A stretch of DNA of 64,000 bases from Neoaliturus tenellus (GCA_030545055.2 CM061534.1:203604875-203668874); one strand, 5' to 3'; positions 16,629-25,460 are shown, counted from the first letter of the stretch. Made by a program: numbers and translations. Notes: a model not told the origin generated them from the sequence alone.

Positions 16629-17588
16629 CTATACTAAGTCTTTTGAAGGAATCCAAGAGTCTTCACTTTTATCAAACCCTAACCACCGGACTTTAACCAT
16701 ATCCTTTTTTCTTTGTAAAATCTTCTCGACAAGATATACATCACCAACTGTTGATTTCAACAATTCGTGTCCGTAGAATCCACCTTGAAGTAATTCACCC
16801 TTGTTATCCTTTAATAAATAGGTTTCAGGTATAGTTGGTTGCACTTTATAAATTGTAAATACTTCATTAGTCCAATTTGGTAGATATCTTTTACTAAATA
16901 CACCTTTGTATTTGCTTATACGAACTTTATCGTTGACCTTGAACTTCTTTGGTTGCAATTTTTCTAATTTCGGTGTTGTATTATTTTTAATGCTTTGTAA
17001 TACAATTTTCGCATTAGCACTGTTTACCTGGATAGGTTTCATTCCAATGGTACGATGATATTTGTTGTTATACTGTTTTATAAGTTGTGGTAATATGTCA
17101 TACCACACATATGATCCTCGTTTTGAAAATTGTTTATACATCGCACCTTTCAATGTTCTATTGAATCTTTCAATTATTGAAGCTTTAACTTCAGAATTTG
17201 TAGAATAATGATTTATTTGATATTTCTTCATCAAAGCTCTAAAGTCTTTATTAAAATATTCTTTTCCATCATCGGTCTGTAGATGTTTAATTTTAAATTT
17301 ATTTCTTTGTATTGTGGTTTCCATAGCTTTTGTAACACTTTTACCAGTCTTATCCTTCAATGGTAAAGCGTCAGCTATTTTAGTAAAACAGTCTATAATT
17401 GTTAAAATATATTTAAATCCTTTGTTTAATTTACTGTGCGGTATCATTTCAATGAGATCAGCTTGATAAAGATCATTCATCCCTTTAATGATTGTACTTC
17501 TTCTTGGAAATCTTCTTCTTGCTGGTTTATGTAGTTCATTTACAATCTTGTCCTTCACACTTTCCATCTTCAGATGTTGCTTGTACAC
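16629..17588 (-). CDS. INT: Retrovirus-like (rve) integrase with chromodomain (319 aa; probable start 17567)
   Basis: DDE-type integrase that inserts the element and makes the 6-bp target duplication. Catalytic acids: D44 in YQADLIEM, D106 in LQTDDGKEY, E140 in SIIERFNRTLK. A basic 'KPARRRFPRR' region precedes the core. The C-terminus (about 285-319) is a chromodomain: VYLVEKILQRKKDMVKVRWLG then 'SEDSWIPSKDLV', expected to bind methylated histone tails and steer insertion. The Met at 17567 (MESVKDKI) is as likely a start as 17588. TATATAAA at 17629-17636 lies upstream and a TCAAGGCCA site at 17650-17658 precedes it. Confidence 0.92.
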   Translation of the reverse strand: MYKQHLKMESVKDKIVNELHKPARRRFPRRSTIIKGMNDLYQADLIEMIPHSKLNKGFKYILTIIDCFTKIADALPLKDKTGKSVTKAMETTIQRNKFKIKHLQTDDGKEYFNKDFRALMKKYQINHYSTNSEVKASIIERFNRTLKGAMYKQFSKRGSYVWYDILPQLIKQYNNKYHRTIGMKPIQVNSANAKIVLQSIKNNTTPKLEKLQPKKFKVNDKVRISKYKGVFSKRYLPNWTNEVFTIYKVQPTIPETYLLKDNKGELLQGGFYGHELLKSTVGDVYLVEKILQRKKDMVKVRWLGFDKSEDSWIPSKDLV

Positions 17589-17628
17589 CGCATGTAAAAA
17601 TACTGATCCATAGAATAGTTTATTCTCA

Positions 17629-17636
17629 TTTATATA
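17629..17636 (-). promoter_or_regulatory. TATA box (TATATAAA) for the integrase gene
   Basis: TATATAAATGAG on the minus strand, 40-60 bp upstream of the two possible integrase start codons. Confidence 0.6.
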
Positions 17637-17670
17637 GTTTGAATATAGGTCAAGGCCATTTCATATTAGT

Positions 17671-17721
17671 GTAAAAAAGAGGGAACATGGCATTGGGCTT
17701 GCCATGTCCCCTCTTCTTTAC
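17671..17721 (-). terminator. 22-bp stem hairpin after the polymerase gene
   Basis: Arms GTAAAAAAGAGGGAACATGG and its near-perfect complement around a 7-base loop, 41 bp downstream of the POLB stop. One of several stem-loops placed just after stop codons in the element; proposed to end or process the polymerase mRNA. Confidence 0.5.
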
Positions 17722-17761
17722 GGAAAGGAAAAAGGAAGAAGGTAGAGGGCGAAGAATAGGT

Positions 17762-20700
17762 TTACTGGTCAATAGGGTTTAGAGAGTAGTGGCCGAATGG
17801 TAAAGTATTAATTTTATCTTCTAAAATATGGCGCTTGTCATCTTTGTAGCTTAATGCCCACTTTGTTTGTTTGACACTAAATAGTTGATGATTATAACTT
17901 CTAATAGTGTTGAACGTTGCAGTTGTTTCAACATTTTCAAACAAACATCTTTTATAATGTTCAAACTGTACGTTCTTCTTCAGGAAAGAAGTTTTTATTC
18001 CTTTGGCCTTCTTCGTGACTTGATGTTCGTTCCTCTCGTTTATGTACAGTTGAAATGAATACAGTTTGGACATTAATGCTACAATTTCCATCATCGGCAC
18101 ACCATTTGTTTCATCTTTAAATTTTCCCAATACTTTCTTATTTCTGTCATAGTCGTAATTTGGATGATCCTTAGGATAATCGGAAAAGTCGAAATCATCT
18201 TTATATATAAAGGTGCGTAGATCTTCATACATGTCATTTGTTTTAATCCAGTAAATTAGTGCATCCGTGTCCATATATGCAATACCAATGTTCTCTCTTC
18301 CATAATAGTTCACCATCTTCTTATAATGAAACTCGTACATATGTGTTTTTGAAATATCCAAGATTGACATTCCAAGATACAAAGGACGATCCATTGTAAC
18401 TGACTTCTTGTTCATGGAAATAACAACTAGATTTTCATTAATAATTATAGATGAACCAAAGTTTGGTTGTTGCACCAATTTCTGTAATTTTACTGGATCA
18501 GTTACCAATTTGATATCCTTATGTTTCCTTTTGTTTTCCAAAGTCTTGCCAAATATTGCGTTATTCATTAATTTGAAAAAATCTTTTTGAAAACTTGATG
18601 TAGCGGTGGCTCTTCTTCTTGTGTTGTTGTCGATGTAAGGTTTTAACCAACAAGATTGAGAAAATTGTAGTACTCGATTAATTTTTGTAATTCTCAATCC
18701 TAAGTCTAAAGCTTGTTGTATCATCCAGTAGTGTCCAACATATCGAGACTTGTCGGTTAAAGTCATCATTAATTTTGGCCATCTTCCAGTAGGGGAAATT
18801 TCAGTCTTCGGAAGAAGTGGTAAATCATAATGTTGATCATGAAGATGTTCAGGATATTCAAAATTAACATCAAAAATGTAACCAGTTTCACCATGCTTCG
18901 GTATATCCATTATGTTTCCAATCGATTCTGGATCTATCCATTTAAAATTATCATATGGAAGGGGATTCGACATTGCCCATCCGTATAAGTTATTTGCATC
19001 GAAATAACCTAGGAATGTTGTTGGTTTTGATGCATCATAATCGGGCAGATACTTGTTGTTCGCCTTGAAATGTCGTGTAACGCTTTGCGTCAATCCCCCT
19101 CGAACTCCTGACTCTAACATCATAACCATATCTATATCAGTAAGAAGTTGTATTTTACAATTTGTTTCTTTCAACATAGCTTGCCATGCTAATCCAGGTG
19201 AAGTGTACGAATGAAGAGGGTCCAATCCATATGCCGCAAAACATGTATTTCTAAATTCTTCCATTATATCACATAGTAAAGTTACATCCAATTTAACATA
19301 AAAATCTGAATATTCTCCCAATGTTCTAAATCCTAAATCGTTCCATACTTTACATGCATGATCATAGTCCTCTTGAGATATGTCCATGTCATAAAGTTTA
19401 CTTTTGAATTCTTCTTTAGCCGGAAGTGATGTTTCATTAAATCTTTCTAAACTGTCTATGTAATCATATGGAAACACACCTTTCCGAAGTACCAAATCCA
19501 GTTTGTCGTTATTTACAATCTTCTTTGTTTCGATGAAATCTTGTTTCCTTAAATTTTCTGAAAGTTTGGATAAACTCGACGGCATAAATCTGTAGGAGTC
19601 CAAGAATCTTAGTTTCATGTTTCCAACTTCTTTGGAAAAACTTATGAACTTCTCTGAAGTTTCAGCTAACACATCGATTTTACCGTCGTCTCTTCCTAGT
19701 TCAGGTATTATAAAATGAGCATCGTACCCACTGAGGTTATGCAGAACCACAGGAATAAATAGTGGTAAACGATAGCTCAAGTTGCATTTATTACAAGCAG
19801 CACCCCTGTAATAACCTGTGAGGTGATCGTGATCTTTAACTTTATAATTCTCAATAGTAAAATCATTTTTGCATAAGAAACATCGAGTTGCATTTTCATG
19901 TTGAATTTCTTCTTCTTCCTCCATCGGTTTCATTGGTACAATATTTGTATATAATCTTTGTGCATTTCCAGCTATTGAATATAAGTGATCAAGAAATATT
20001 TTTTCTACATTTTCACCACGATATACTAGAGGTTCTGAAGTTAATCCATATCTGTTTAAATGTTCTTCTGATAATGTTGATTTAACCATTAAACAAAAAC
20101 TATTTGGTTTGTGCATTTGATATTTGACACTTTTTCTAGCTTCACAATTTTCATCTTCTATAGGAATTAGTGTTGATTCAAAGTCCGCATATACAACTAT
20201 AGGGATACGGTATTGATGATGAACCTTTTGAAATGTAACAAATGCTCTGTTTTCCGAAGGTAAATTAATCTTTGCTTCATAATTATTGTTACATAGCCTT
20301 TTGTGCTCTTGTAACCATTCTCTTCCTTGTCTTCCTTCTCGTTGAAAATTAAAACATCTCTTGCAAATTATCTTTCTGTGTCGAGCTTTAGAAAGCTGCT
20401 TGTTAACAAGAGAGTCGAATTTCTTAATGTACACATAGTGAGACACATCTCCTCGCGTTAGTAGTAGTAAATCCGTATGATCTGGTAGCTCTTCTTTTAC
20501 AACACGTAAAGGATACACTTTGTTTGAACTATCTAATGCAAAAACATTGATAGATGTACCAGGATTTTTCTTCTCAAATTTTGATATATCTTTCAGTGAT
20601 ACAGGGTAAGTAATTCCTTGAAAATTGTACCTATGTCTTTGATTTTCATAGTGTTGGTTAGGTTTATCGAAATGATTTGGTACAAACTTAGATGTCATCG

Positions 20701-21430
20701 CATATCTAAAACATTCATTATCTTGATTTTTCACATTAATACATGATCTTGTATCCTTAATTCTTTTGGGCAAAGGAATGTAACTAGATCCCATTAGTCC
20801 ATATCCATGTTTATGAACTCTTATATCTAATACTTCAATACTTGTAAGACTCCATCCGGATCCTCTTCCTTCGTGTTCCTGAATTTTTGTTAATATTTCT
20901 TCTATACAGTTTTCTACTATTGAATCAATGTTTGAACTTTCCATAATGGTTCGGTTTTTTGTTATGAATCCTCTTGGTGATAATTCTTCTTGTACATTTA
21001 TAAACATAGCTTCTAGTAGTAAACCAAATTTAAGAAAGTTCAATCTTTTCAATTCTTCTTTTAAAGTTTTACTTACAATTGGTTTTGCTTCTCTAATAAA
21101 TTCTTCTAGCTTCAAGTTTTCATTTTGAATCTTATGATGCATTACTACTTTACCGGGTAATGCAAATACTTGTAGATTCGGTAAAGTAGTTGAAGATGTT
21201 GCAGTTATTTCATCTTGTTCTTCTTGTTCTTCTTGTTCTTCTTGTTCTTCTTGTTCTTCTTGTTCTTCTTGTTCTTCTTGTTCTTCTTGTTGTTCTTGTT
21301 GTTCTTGTTCTTGTTGTTCTTGTTGTTCTTGTTCTTGTTTTTCTTCTGGGTTGTTGTGAATTAGTTCTTTATGACAGTCTAATAGAATTTCATCGTGAAA
21401 CGATTCCGAACATTTATCGCAACAATACAT
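17762..21430 (-). CDS. POLB: Protein-primed family B DNA polymerase (1222 aa)
   Basis: Replicative polymerase of Polintons. Layout: N-terminal C2H2 zinc finger (C4, C7, H20, H25); Gln/Glu repeat tract (27-73); an N-terminal region (about 80-400) of unknown fold. The 3'-5' exonuclease has ExoI YADFEST (414-420), ExoII HNLSGYD (564-570) and ExoIII YSDFYVKLD (707-715). Within it is an HNH-like zinc knot CFLC...DHDH...CNKC (517-549). Polymerase motif A is FDANNLYGWAM with D811, motif B is KLMNNAIFGKTLEN (953-966), motif C is YMDTDAL with D1054 and D1056, then SKLYSF. Length and motifs are complete, so it is probably active. TATAAAAG at 21490-21497 precedes the ATG. Confidence 0.96.
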   Translation of the reverse strand: MYCCDKCSESFHDEILLDCHKELIHNNPEEKQEQEQQEQQEQEQQEQQEEQEEQEEQEEQEEQEEQEEQEEQDEITATSSTTLPNLQVFALPGKVVMHHKIQNENLKLEEFIREAKPIVSKTLKEELKRLNFLKFGLLLEAMFINVQEELSPRGFITKNRTIMESSNIDSIVENCIEEILTKIQEHEGRGSGWSLTSIEVLDIRVHKHGYGLMGSSYIPLPKRIKDTRSCINVKNQDNECFRYAMTSKFVPNHFDKPNQHYENQRHRYNFQGITYPVSLKDISKFEKKNPGTSINVFALDSSNKVYPLRVVKEELPDHTDLLLLTRGDVSHYVYIKKFDSLVNKQLSKARHRKIICKRCFNFQREGRQGREWLQEHKRLCNNNYEAKINLPSENRAFVTFQKVHHQYRIPIVVYADFESTLIPIEDENCEARKSVKYQMHKPNSFCLMVKSTLSEEHLNRYGLTSEPLVYRGENVEKIFLDHLYSIAGNAQRLYTNIVPMKPMEEEEEIQHENATRCFLCKNDFTIENYKVKDHDHLTGYYRGAACNKCNLSYRLPLFIPVVLHNLSGYDAHFIIPELGRDDGKIDVLAETSEKFISFSKEVGNMKLRFLDSYRFMPSSLSKLSENLRKQDFIETKKIVNNDKLDLVLRKGVFPYDYIDSLERFNETSLPAKEEFKSKLYDMDISQEDYDHACKVWNDLGFRTLGEYSDFYVKLDVTLLCDIMEEFRNTCFAAYGLDPLHSYTSPGLAWQAMLKETNCKIQLLTDIDMVMMLESGVRGGLTQSVTRHFKANNKYLPDYDASKPTTFLGYFDANNLYGWAMSNPLPYDNFKWIDPESIGNIMDIPKHGETGYIFDVNFEYPEHLHDQHYDLPLLPKTEISPTGRWPKLMMTLTDKSRYVGHYWMIQQALDLGLRITKINRVLQFSQSCWLKPYIDNNTRRRATATSSFQKDFFKLMNNAIFGKTLENKRKHKDIKLVTDPVKLQKLVQQPNFGSSIIINENLVVISMNKKSVTMDRPLYLGMSILDISKTHMYEFHYKKMVNYYGRENIGIAYMDTDALIYWIKTNDMYEDLRTFIYKDDFDFSDYPKDHPNYDYDRNKKVLGKFKDETNGVPMMEIVALMSKLYSFQLYINERNEHQVTKKAKGIKTSFLKKNVQFEHYKRCLFENVETTATFNTIRSYNHQLFSVKQTKWALSYKDDKRHILEDKINTLPFGHYSLNPIDQ
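21205..21340. repeat. 9-bp TTCTTCTTG microsatellite inside POLB
   Basis: Tandem TTCTTCTTG units on the plus strand, read on the minus strand as CAA-GAA-GAA, encode the (QEE)n/(QQE)n tract at residues 27-73. Such a tract can change length without breaking the frame and separates the N-terminal zinc finger from the rest of the protein. Confidence 0.8.
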
Positions 21431-21489
21431 GTTGAGATGTTTACTCTTCCAAATTTCACCAAGAAATGAAATGGGCTCTCATGTTCCTC

Positions 21490-21497
21490 CTTTTATA
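21490..21497 (-). promoter_or_regulatory. TATA box (TATAAAAG) for the polymerase gene
   Basis: TATAAAAGGAGG on the minus strand about 65 bp before the ATG at 21430. Confidence 0.6.
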
Positions 21498-21689
21498 ACG
21501 GTTCCCCCACCACTATTTCATCTTCTTCACTATCCAAGGAAATCAAACATTTTGAACAAAAATATTAACCTTCTACAAACTAATTGTTCATTCGTGTTCT
21601 TTATTCCCATTGGAGTTTTAGTATATACTTCTTTATATTCAAGCTTTAACGAACTTTCCCCCACCCAACTAATTGTAGTTACTTTTAGG

Positions 21690-21911
21690 TGAAAATGGCT
21701 ACAGCACAGACACTTGGTTAAACTAAATTTGTGCATAAATTAACTAAAGTTAAACTAAAAATTCGCATAAATTAAAAGTTAGTTCAAAACTAAAATTCGA
21801 CAGTATTAAAAAAAACTCTTACAGTTGAACAAAAATAAACGTTAGTTCAAAACTGAAATTCAACAGTGTTAACCAAATTCTAACAGTCGAACAAATAGGT
21901 CAAGGTAATCC
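21690..21911 (+). repeat. TIR-related repeat upstream of the polymerase gene
   Basis: A third, more diverged copy of the TIR middle segment: GCATAAATTAAAAGTTAGTT, then GAAATTCAACAGTGTTAAC, then GTCGAACAAATAGGTCAAGG. It is in the same orientation as the left TIR and lies between the 68-aa gene and POLB. It may be a duplicated regulatory or replication segment. Its receptor-like site is changed (TCAAGGTAA). Confidence 0.6.
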
Positions 21912-21926
21912 AATTTAACGCGAAAA

Positions 21927-21985
21927 CGAGGAATAGAGCACTAAGTGGCATGTTAGTCCATTACCACAAAGTGATCTATTCCTCG
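21927..21985 (-). terminator. Stem-loop after the 68-aa gene
   Basis: CGAGGAATAGAGCACT pairs with AGTGATCTATTCCTCG (one central mismatch) around a 27-base spacer that can pair further. It lies about 60 bp downstream of the stop at 22047 and is proposed as an mRNA 3'-end signal. Confidence 0.45.
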
Positions 21986-22046
21986 CTCTCTATTCTACAT
22001 CTACTTTTTTGGGTTTACTTATTTATATTAAAATGTTCAAATTTTA

Positions 22047-22253
22047 CTATGTAGAATGTCCATTCTTGCTCTTCAACTCTTCGATTGTTTTTAGCAAATA
22101 TTCGTTAGTTTTCACCAAAGTCTTCATTTTGCTACATCCAATTTCAATGGAAGGAATTATAAGTTGTAATTTTATAAGTTCAATCTTTTCTTTCTTGCGA
22201 ATTTCTCTCTTTATTATGTTGTTCCTTATTTTTGCTGAAGATTTAAACTCCAT
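22047..22253 (-). CDS. Small basic coiled-coil protein (68 aa)
   Basis: No family recognised. Two helical stretches rich in K, E and I/L (IRNNIIKREIRKKEKIELIK; TNEYLLKTIEELKSKNG) suggest a short coiled coil, perhaps a dimeric scaffold or nucleic-acid binder. Supported as a gene by TATAAATG at 22302-22309 about 50 bp upstream and by a stem-loop after the stop. First gene upstream of POLB. Confidence 0.5.
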   Translation of the reverse strand: MEFKSSAKIRNNIIKREIRKKEKIELIKLQLIIPSIEIGCSKMKTLVKTNEYLLKTIEELKSKNGHST

Positions 22254-22301
22254 GTTGTTTCTGCTAAAGCCACAATAATAAAAGTCTCTTCAAACAACCT
22301 G

Positions 22302-22309
22302 CATTTATA
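22302..22309 (-). promoter_or_regulatory. TATA box (TATAAATG) for the 68-aa gene
   Basis: GTATAAATGCAG on the minus strand, about 50 bp before the ATG at 22253. Confidence 0.5.
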
Positions 22310-22407
22310 CACATTCCCCCACCATTTTATAATCCCCACTCCTTTCCCCCTTCTTTATAGGATTTGAAAGGGATAGGGTGTAGGGTGGGGGAAGGGTAAT
22401 TTTGTTA

Positions 22408-22797
22408 TTACACTAGTTGTGCAAGAAAATAGCCGCCAGTGTCCACACCTTGTTCATAGCACTCCATCATAGATTGTGCCCACTGCAACATGCGGTCTCT
22501 GTCATTTGGTGTGACAAGGAAAGAATGACTATCACCATACAATATAAAAGAGTCAATTCGTACATAACATCCTGAGTCCAACCATTTATTAGCTTCAGCC
22601 ATAAACTTTTCTATTGTATCAAATGGAAATTGTGGATCAATTGCTATGACTTTACGTTCTTCACTAAGTTCAACAGTATAATCATCATCGTCCTCATCAT
22701 CTTCACTTTCACTGTCATTACTTAAAGTGTCTTCAGATTCTTCAAAAACATCAGAAATTTCGGAAAAATTAAAATTTTCATTCAGATGAGGAGGCAT
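22408..22797 (-). CDS. Acidic accessory protein, beta-alpha-beta family member (129 aa)
   Basis: N-terminal 45 residues are strongly acidic (SEDTLSNDSESEDDEDDDDY). The C-terminal domain (about 48-129) begins with the strand-helix-strand layout of the four left-end small proteins (VIAIDPQFP, FDTIEKFMAEANKWLDSGCY, VRIDSFILY), then adds a second helix (RDRMLQWAQSMMECYEQG). It lies far from its apparent paralogues, on the other side of the core genes. TATAAAAG at 22888-22895 lies about 90 bp upstream. Function unknown; an acidic-tailed regulator is one guess. Confidence 0.62.
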   Translation of the reverse strand: MPPHLNENFNFSEISDVFEESEDTLSNDSESEDDEDDDDYTVELSEERKVIAIDPQFPFDTIEKFMAEANKWLDSGCYVRIDSFILYGDSHSFLVTPNDRDRMLQWAQSMMECYEQGVDTGGYFLAQLV

Positions 22798-22887
22798 TTT
22801 GAAGCAAGAAATATTGTAAACAGCAGAGACGAAACGACAAGAGCGGCGTGTAGAAGAAAAATGAAGGGGTGACCAATGCTCGCTCCG

Positions 22888-22895
22888 CTTTTATA
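22888..22895 (-). promoter_or_regulatory. TATA box (TATAAAAG) for the 129-aa gene
   Basis: TATAAAAGCGGAGCGAGC on the minus strand. The extended core matches the boxes at 8016, 8658 and 10120. Confidence 0.6.
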
Positions 22896-23016
22896 ATAGT
22901 ATGCAAATGAGGGGTAGGAGCTGACCGTGACCAGTCATCGACCCAAAGGAGTGGGGGGAAGTACTTTTCTTACTACTTGGATGGAAGTAGGTTAGTAGGT
23001 CACGAGACTTAGAGTG

Positions 23017-23083
23017 TTAAAAAATAATGGGGGAGAAACACAACGCTGTAACGCATTGTGTTTCTCCCCCATTATTTTTTTAA
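23017..23083 (-). terminator. Long perfect hairpin after the zinc-binding protein gene
   Basis: A stem of about 26 bp (AATAATGGGGGAGAAACACA paired with TGTGTTTCTCCCCCATTATT, extended by A/T pairs) with a 12-base loop, 29 bp after the stop at 23112. The strongest stem-loop in the element; it could act as a 3'-end processing or transcription stop signal. Confidence 0.6.
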
Positions 23084-23111
23084 GCAACAATTTGGAAAAA
23101 ACTAAGTGAAT

Positions 23112-23993
23112 TTACTGTTTACGCCCCCACCTTGTAATACGATCCTTTTTATCCCTGAGGAGAAAGTCTTGAGAATCTAAATTGTTAAATCTCTTCTCTT
23201 TACACAAATTCTCACAAACTCTAATTTTATATTTTAAGCCGTTACATTTTGCTAAAATGTGTTGGTGGTCAACAACACTTAGAAAAAAATATTTCAAACC
23301 TTTCTTAAGCCTCTCTCCTCTGACGGATATTATTTCAGGATCGTCTTCAACGGTGGGGGTTTCTGTCAGTTGTGGTCCAGAAAGATGTTTCACGACATGT
23401 ACACGGCAAAAACTTTCGTTTTTAACACATTTCCTCCCACAAGCTGATCCTTTCTTAATTCCCCTGGTGAGCACTTCAGGGCAAGTAGTGGGACGGCTAA
23501 ATGCCCTACGACGCTCTTCTTGTAATAATTGAAATTGCTCTGAAGGAGCAGGCTTAGGAGCAGGTTTGGGAGTAGGCTTAGTGGATTTAGTTTTATGATA
23601 GGTGTGGTCTTCAGGCATAGTAAGTGGTGGGGTAGGAGGCAATGGTGACAGTGGAATGACAGGTGTACTAAGACGATGAAGCAAAATTTCAAATGAAGGG
23701 GTATTAGGACGGGGAGCTGGCTTCTGTGGAGGCGGCATGATGGTTGATGGCGGTGTAGAGTCGTTTAAAAGCGAAGTAGAAGGCGAAGGCGGTGAAAAAA
23801 TGCTTCGAAGTTTAGAAGTCTTGGTAGGCGGAAGAATAGTGCCAGAAGTTGAAGGTTGGGATCCAAGTTGCTTCTTGTACCAGTCAGGAGGATTTTTCAG
23901 ACGAAGAGTTTTCTTAGGTGCAGTAACAGCCGTAGTAGAAGTTGAAGTAGAAGTAGAAGTTGAAGTAGAAGTTGTAGTTGGCAGAGATGACAT
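23112..23993 (-). CDS. Pro/Ser/Thr-rich protein with zinc knuckle (293 aa)
   Basis: First gene of the minus-strand series. Residues 1-165 are low-complexity (Thr-Ser repeats, then PPP/PKPAPKPAP stretches), likely disordered. The C-terminal part holds a CPEVLTRGIKKGSACGRKC...FCRVH pattern (about 174-200), a C-x(n)-C-x(3)-C-x(n)-C-x(2)-H zinc knuckle of the 'KG..CG.K....C..H' type I associate with large DNA viruses. It is followed by a compact domain 'YFFLSVVDHQHILAKCNGLK'. Function unknown; position before POLB suggests an early or regulatory role. TATAAAAG at 24062-24069. Confidence 0.6.
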   Translation of the reverse strand: MSSLPTTTSTSTSTSTSTSTTAVTAPKKTLRLKNPPDWYKKQLGSQPSTSGTILPPTKTSKLRSIFSPPSPSTSLLNDSTPPSTIMPPPQKPAPRPNTPSFEILLHRLSTPVIPLSPLPPTPPLTMPEDHTYHKTKSTKPTPKPAPKPAPSEQFQLLQEERRRAFSRPTTCPEVLTRGIKKGSACGRKCVKNESFCRVHVVKHLSGPQLTETPTVEDDPEIISVRGERLKKGLKYFFLSVVDHQHILAKCNGLKYKIRVCENLCKEKRFNNLDSQDFLLRDKKDRITRWGRKQ

Positions 23994-24061
23994 GGTTGTG
24001 GCTCCAAGTTCGCAGCGTAACGTCTGGAATCAGAATGAAATGTTAGCCGCAGTCGGTGCGT

Positions 24062-24069
24062 CTTTTATA
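24062..24069 (-). promoter_or_regulatory. TATA box (TATAAAAG) for the zinc-knuckle gene
   Basis: TATAAAAGACGC on the minus strand about 70 bp before the ATG at 23993, the rightmost promoter of the minus-strand gene series. Confidence 0.55.
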
Positions 24070-24365
24070 ACAATATGCAAATGAGAGGGGTAGCAGCTGG
24101 CCGAGACTGATTATTGACCTGGGAGGTGGGAGAAAAGGGGAAAGAGAAGGTATTTATTTTAAATAATTCGCATAACTTTTGACTAAAATAAGATAACCAC
24201 ATTCTTCTTTTACCACAATGTTTGTCTTACATAGACCTTTTCAATGATGTATCGCTTGTCCAAATCCGTCAATCCGTTATCAAGTTATAGCCATTTTAAT
24301 TTTTCAGGTCATGACCGGTCGTTCACCCGGAGTAGTGGGGGAAGGAGTGGGGGTAGGAGTGGGAG

Positions 24366-24470
24366 AAGGGGGGGGATCGACTCCATTTTTTCGGGGGGGG
24401 GGAGGGGGGGAGGGGGGGGAGGGGGGGGGGGATCGACTCCATTTTTTCGGGGGGGGGAGGGGGGGGGTCA
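24366..24470 (+). repeat. G-rich tract 1 (G-quadruplex candidate)
   Basis: Runs of 6-11 G separated by single A or the phrase GATCGACTCCATTTTTTCGG, repeated twice. Many four-run G-quadruplexes are possible on the plus strand. Confidence 0.7.
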
Positions 24471-25366
24471 TTGACCCTTCCAAAAGTGGGTCAAGGTCAT
24501 TCAAGATTTATAATGATCCAAGGTGATGAGAACAGTAATACTGTTCCCACCACCCTGTTTGCCTAACGGTTCCCACTCCCAACCCACTAGTTACGTTCTG
24601 CAAGGGACATCGACGCAATTTTGTTTGGACCGTCCGGGTCTACCGTAACGGTCCGGTCCGGGTCTACCGTAACCATGAATTCCAAGGGAAACTGGAACAG
24701 CTAATGCAGACACGCAACTCTAACACCCACCCAAGCTAATCCCACCCATTATATTCCTAAACAAAATGCAAAAACCTAGTCCGCAATTTGCGGATGTCCC
24801 ACCCCTTCTAAGTGAAGTTCAACGGAACTTCTGAATTTACATTTAATCTACCCCCTAACATCTAGCTGTAAGGCAAAACAACATTAATTAGTAATACCAA
24901 CACTTAAAACTAACAACACATCATTATTAAAAAACCAAATAATTCAACACAACCAAATACCATCATTATTCTTAAAATTAATACACCTTAATGCTAAATA
25001 CCTCTTAAAATTAATACACCTTAATGCTAAACCCAACTTATAACTAACATCGCAATGCGCAAATTATTTCTTAAATTAAATACAACTTAAAACTAAACAC
25101 ACACACACACACATACCACATTGCATTAAAAAACGCAACATAGTAGAAGAAGTTCAAATATATATAGGCCTACTATATATTTGAAACCTCTTGCTGAGTC
25201 GCCAACAACCTTTCGCTATGAAAGTTTGTTGACGACTGACGCTAAGATCAGGCTCGTATTGCTCCTCGGATTCTCGAGTAGTGGGGGAAGTTGTTTCACT
25301 CCAGTACAGTGTTCAATCCAGTCCAGTTCGCAGCAGTGTAAAAGGAAGGCAAAGGAGTGGGGAGCG

Positions 25367-25376
25367 GCGCATGCGC
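25367..25376. promoter_or_regulatory. NRF-1/EWG-type palindrome GCGCATGCGC, copy 1
   Basis: Perfect GCGCATGCGC, the consensus of the animal factor NRF-1 (erect wing in flies). Second copy at 25451-25460 and a partial GCATGCGCA at 25496-25504. Confidence 0.45.
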
Positions 25377-25450
25377 AACAACACAAAACCAAGGTTTGAG
25401 GTTAGAATTATCCATGTGCAATAGCGCTAAAGTGAGTAATACAGGACTAG

Positions 25451-25460
25451 GCGCATGCGC
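25451..25460. promoter_or_regulatory. NRF-1/EWG-type palindrome GCGCATGCGC, copy 2
   Basis: Identical to 25367-25376. Both lie next to copies of the TTTGAGGTTAGAATT motif and upstream of the plus-strand TATA box at 25903. Confidence 0.45.

Noticed and set aside
21190..21435. Plus-strand Leu/Val-rich ORF that looks like a membrane protein
   Set aside because: It is the antisense of the QEE microsatellite inside POLB.
24304..24504. Proline/glycine-rich ORFs on both strands around the G-tracts
   Set aside because: Artefacts of G-runs, as are those at 25590-25853.
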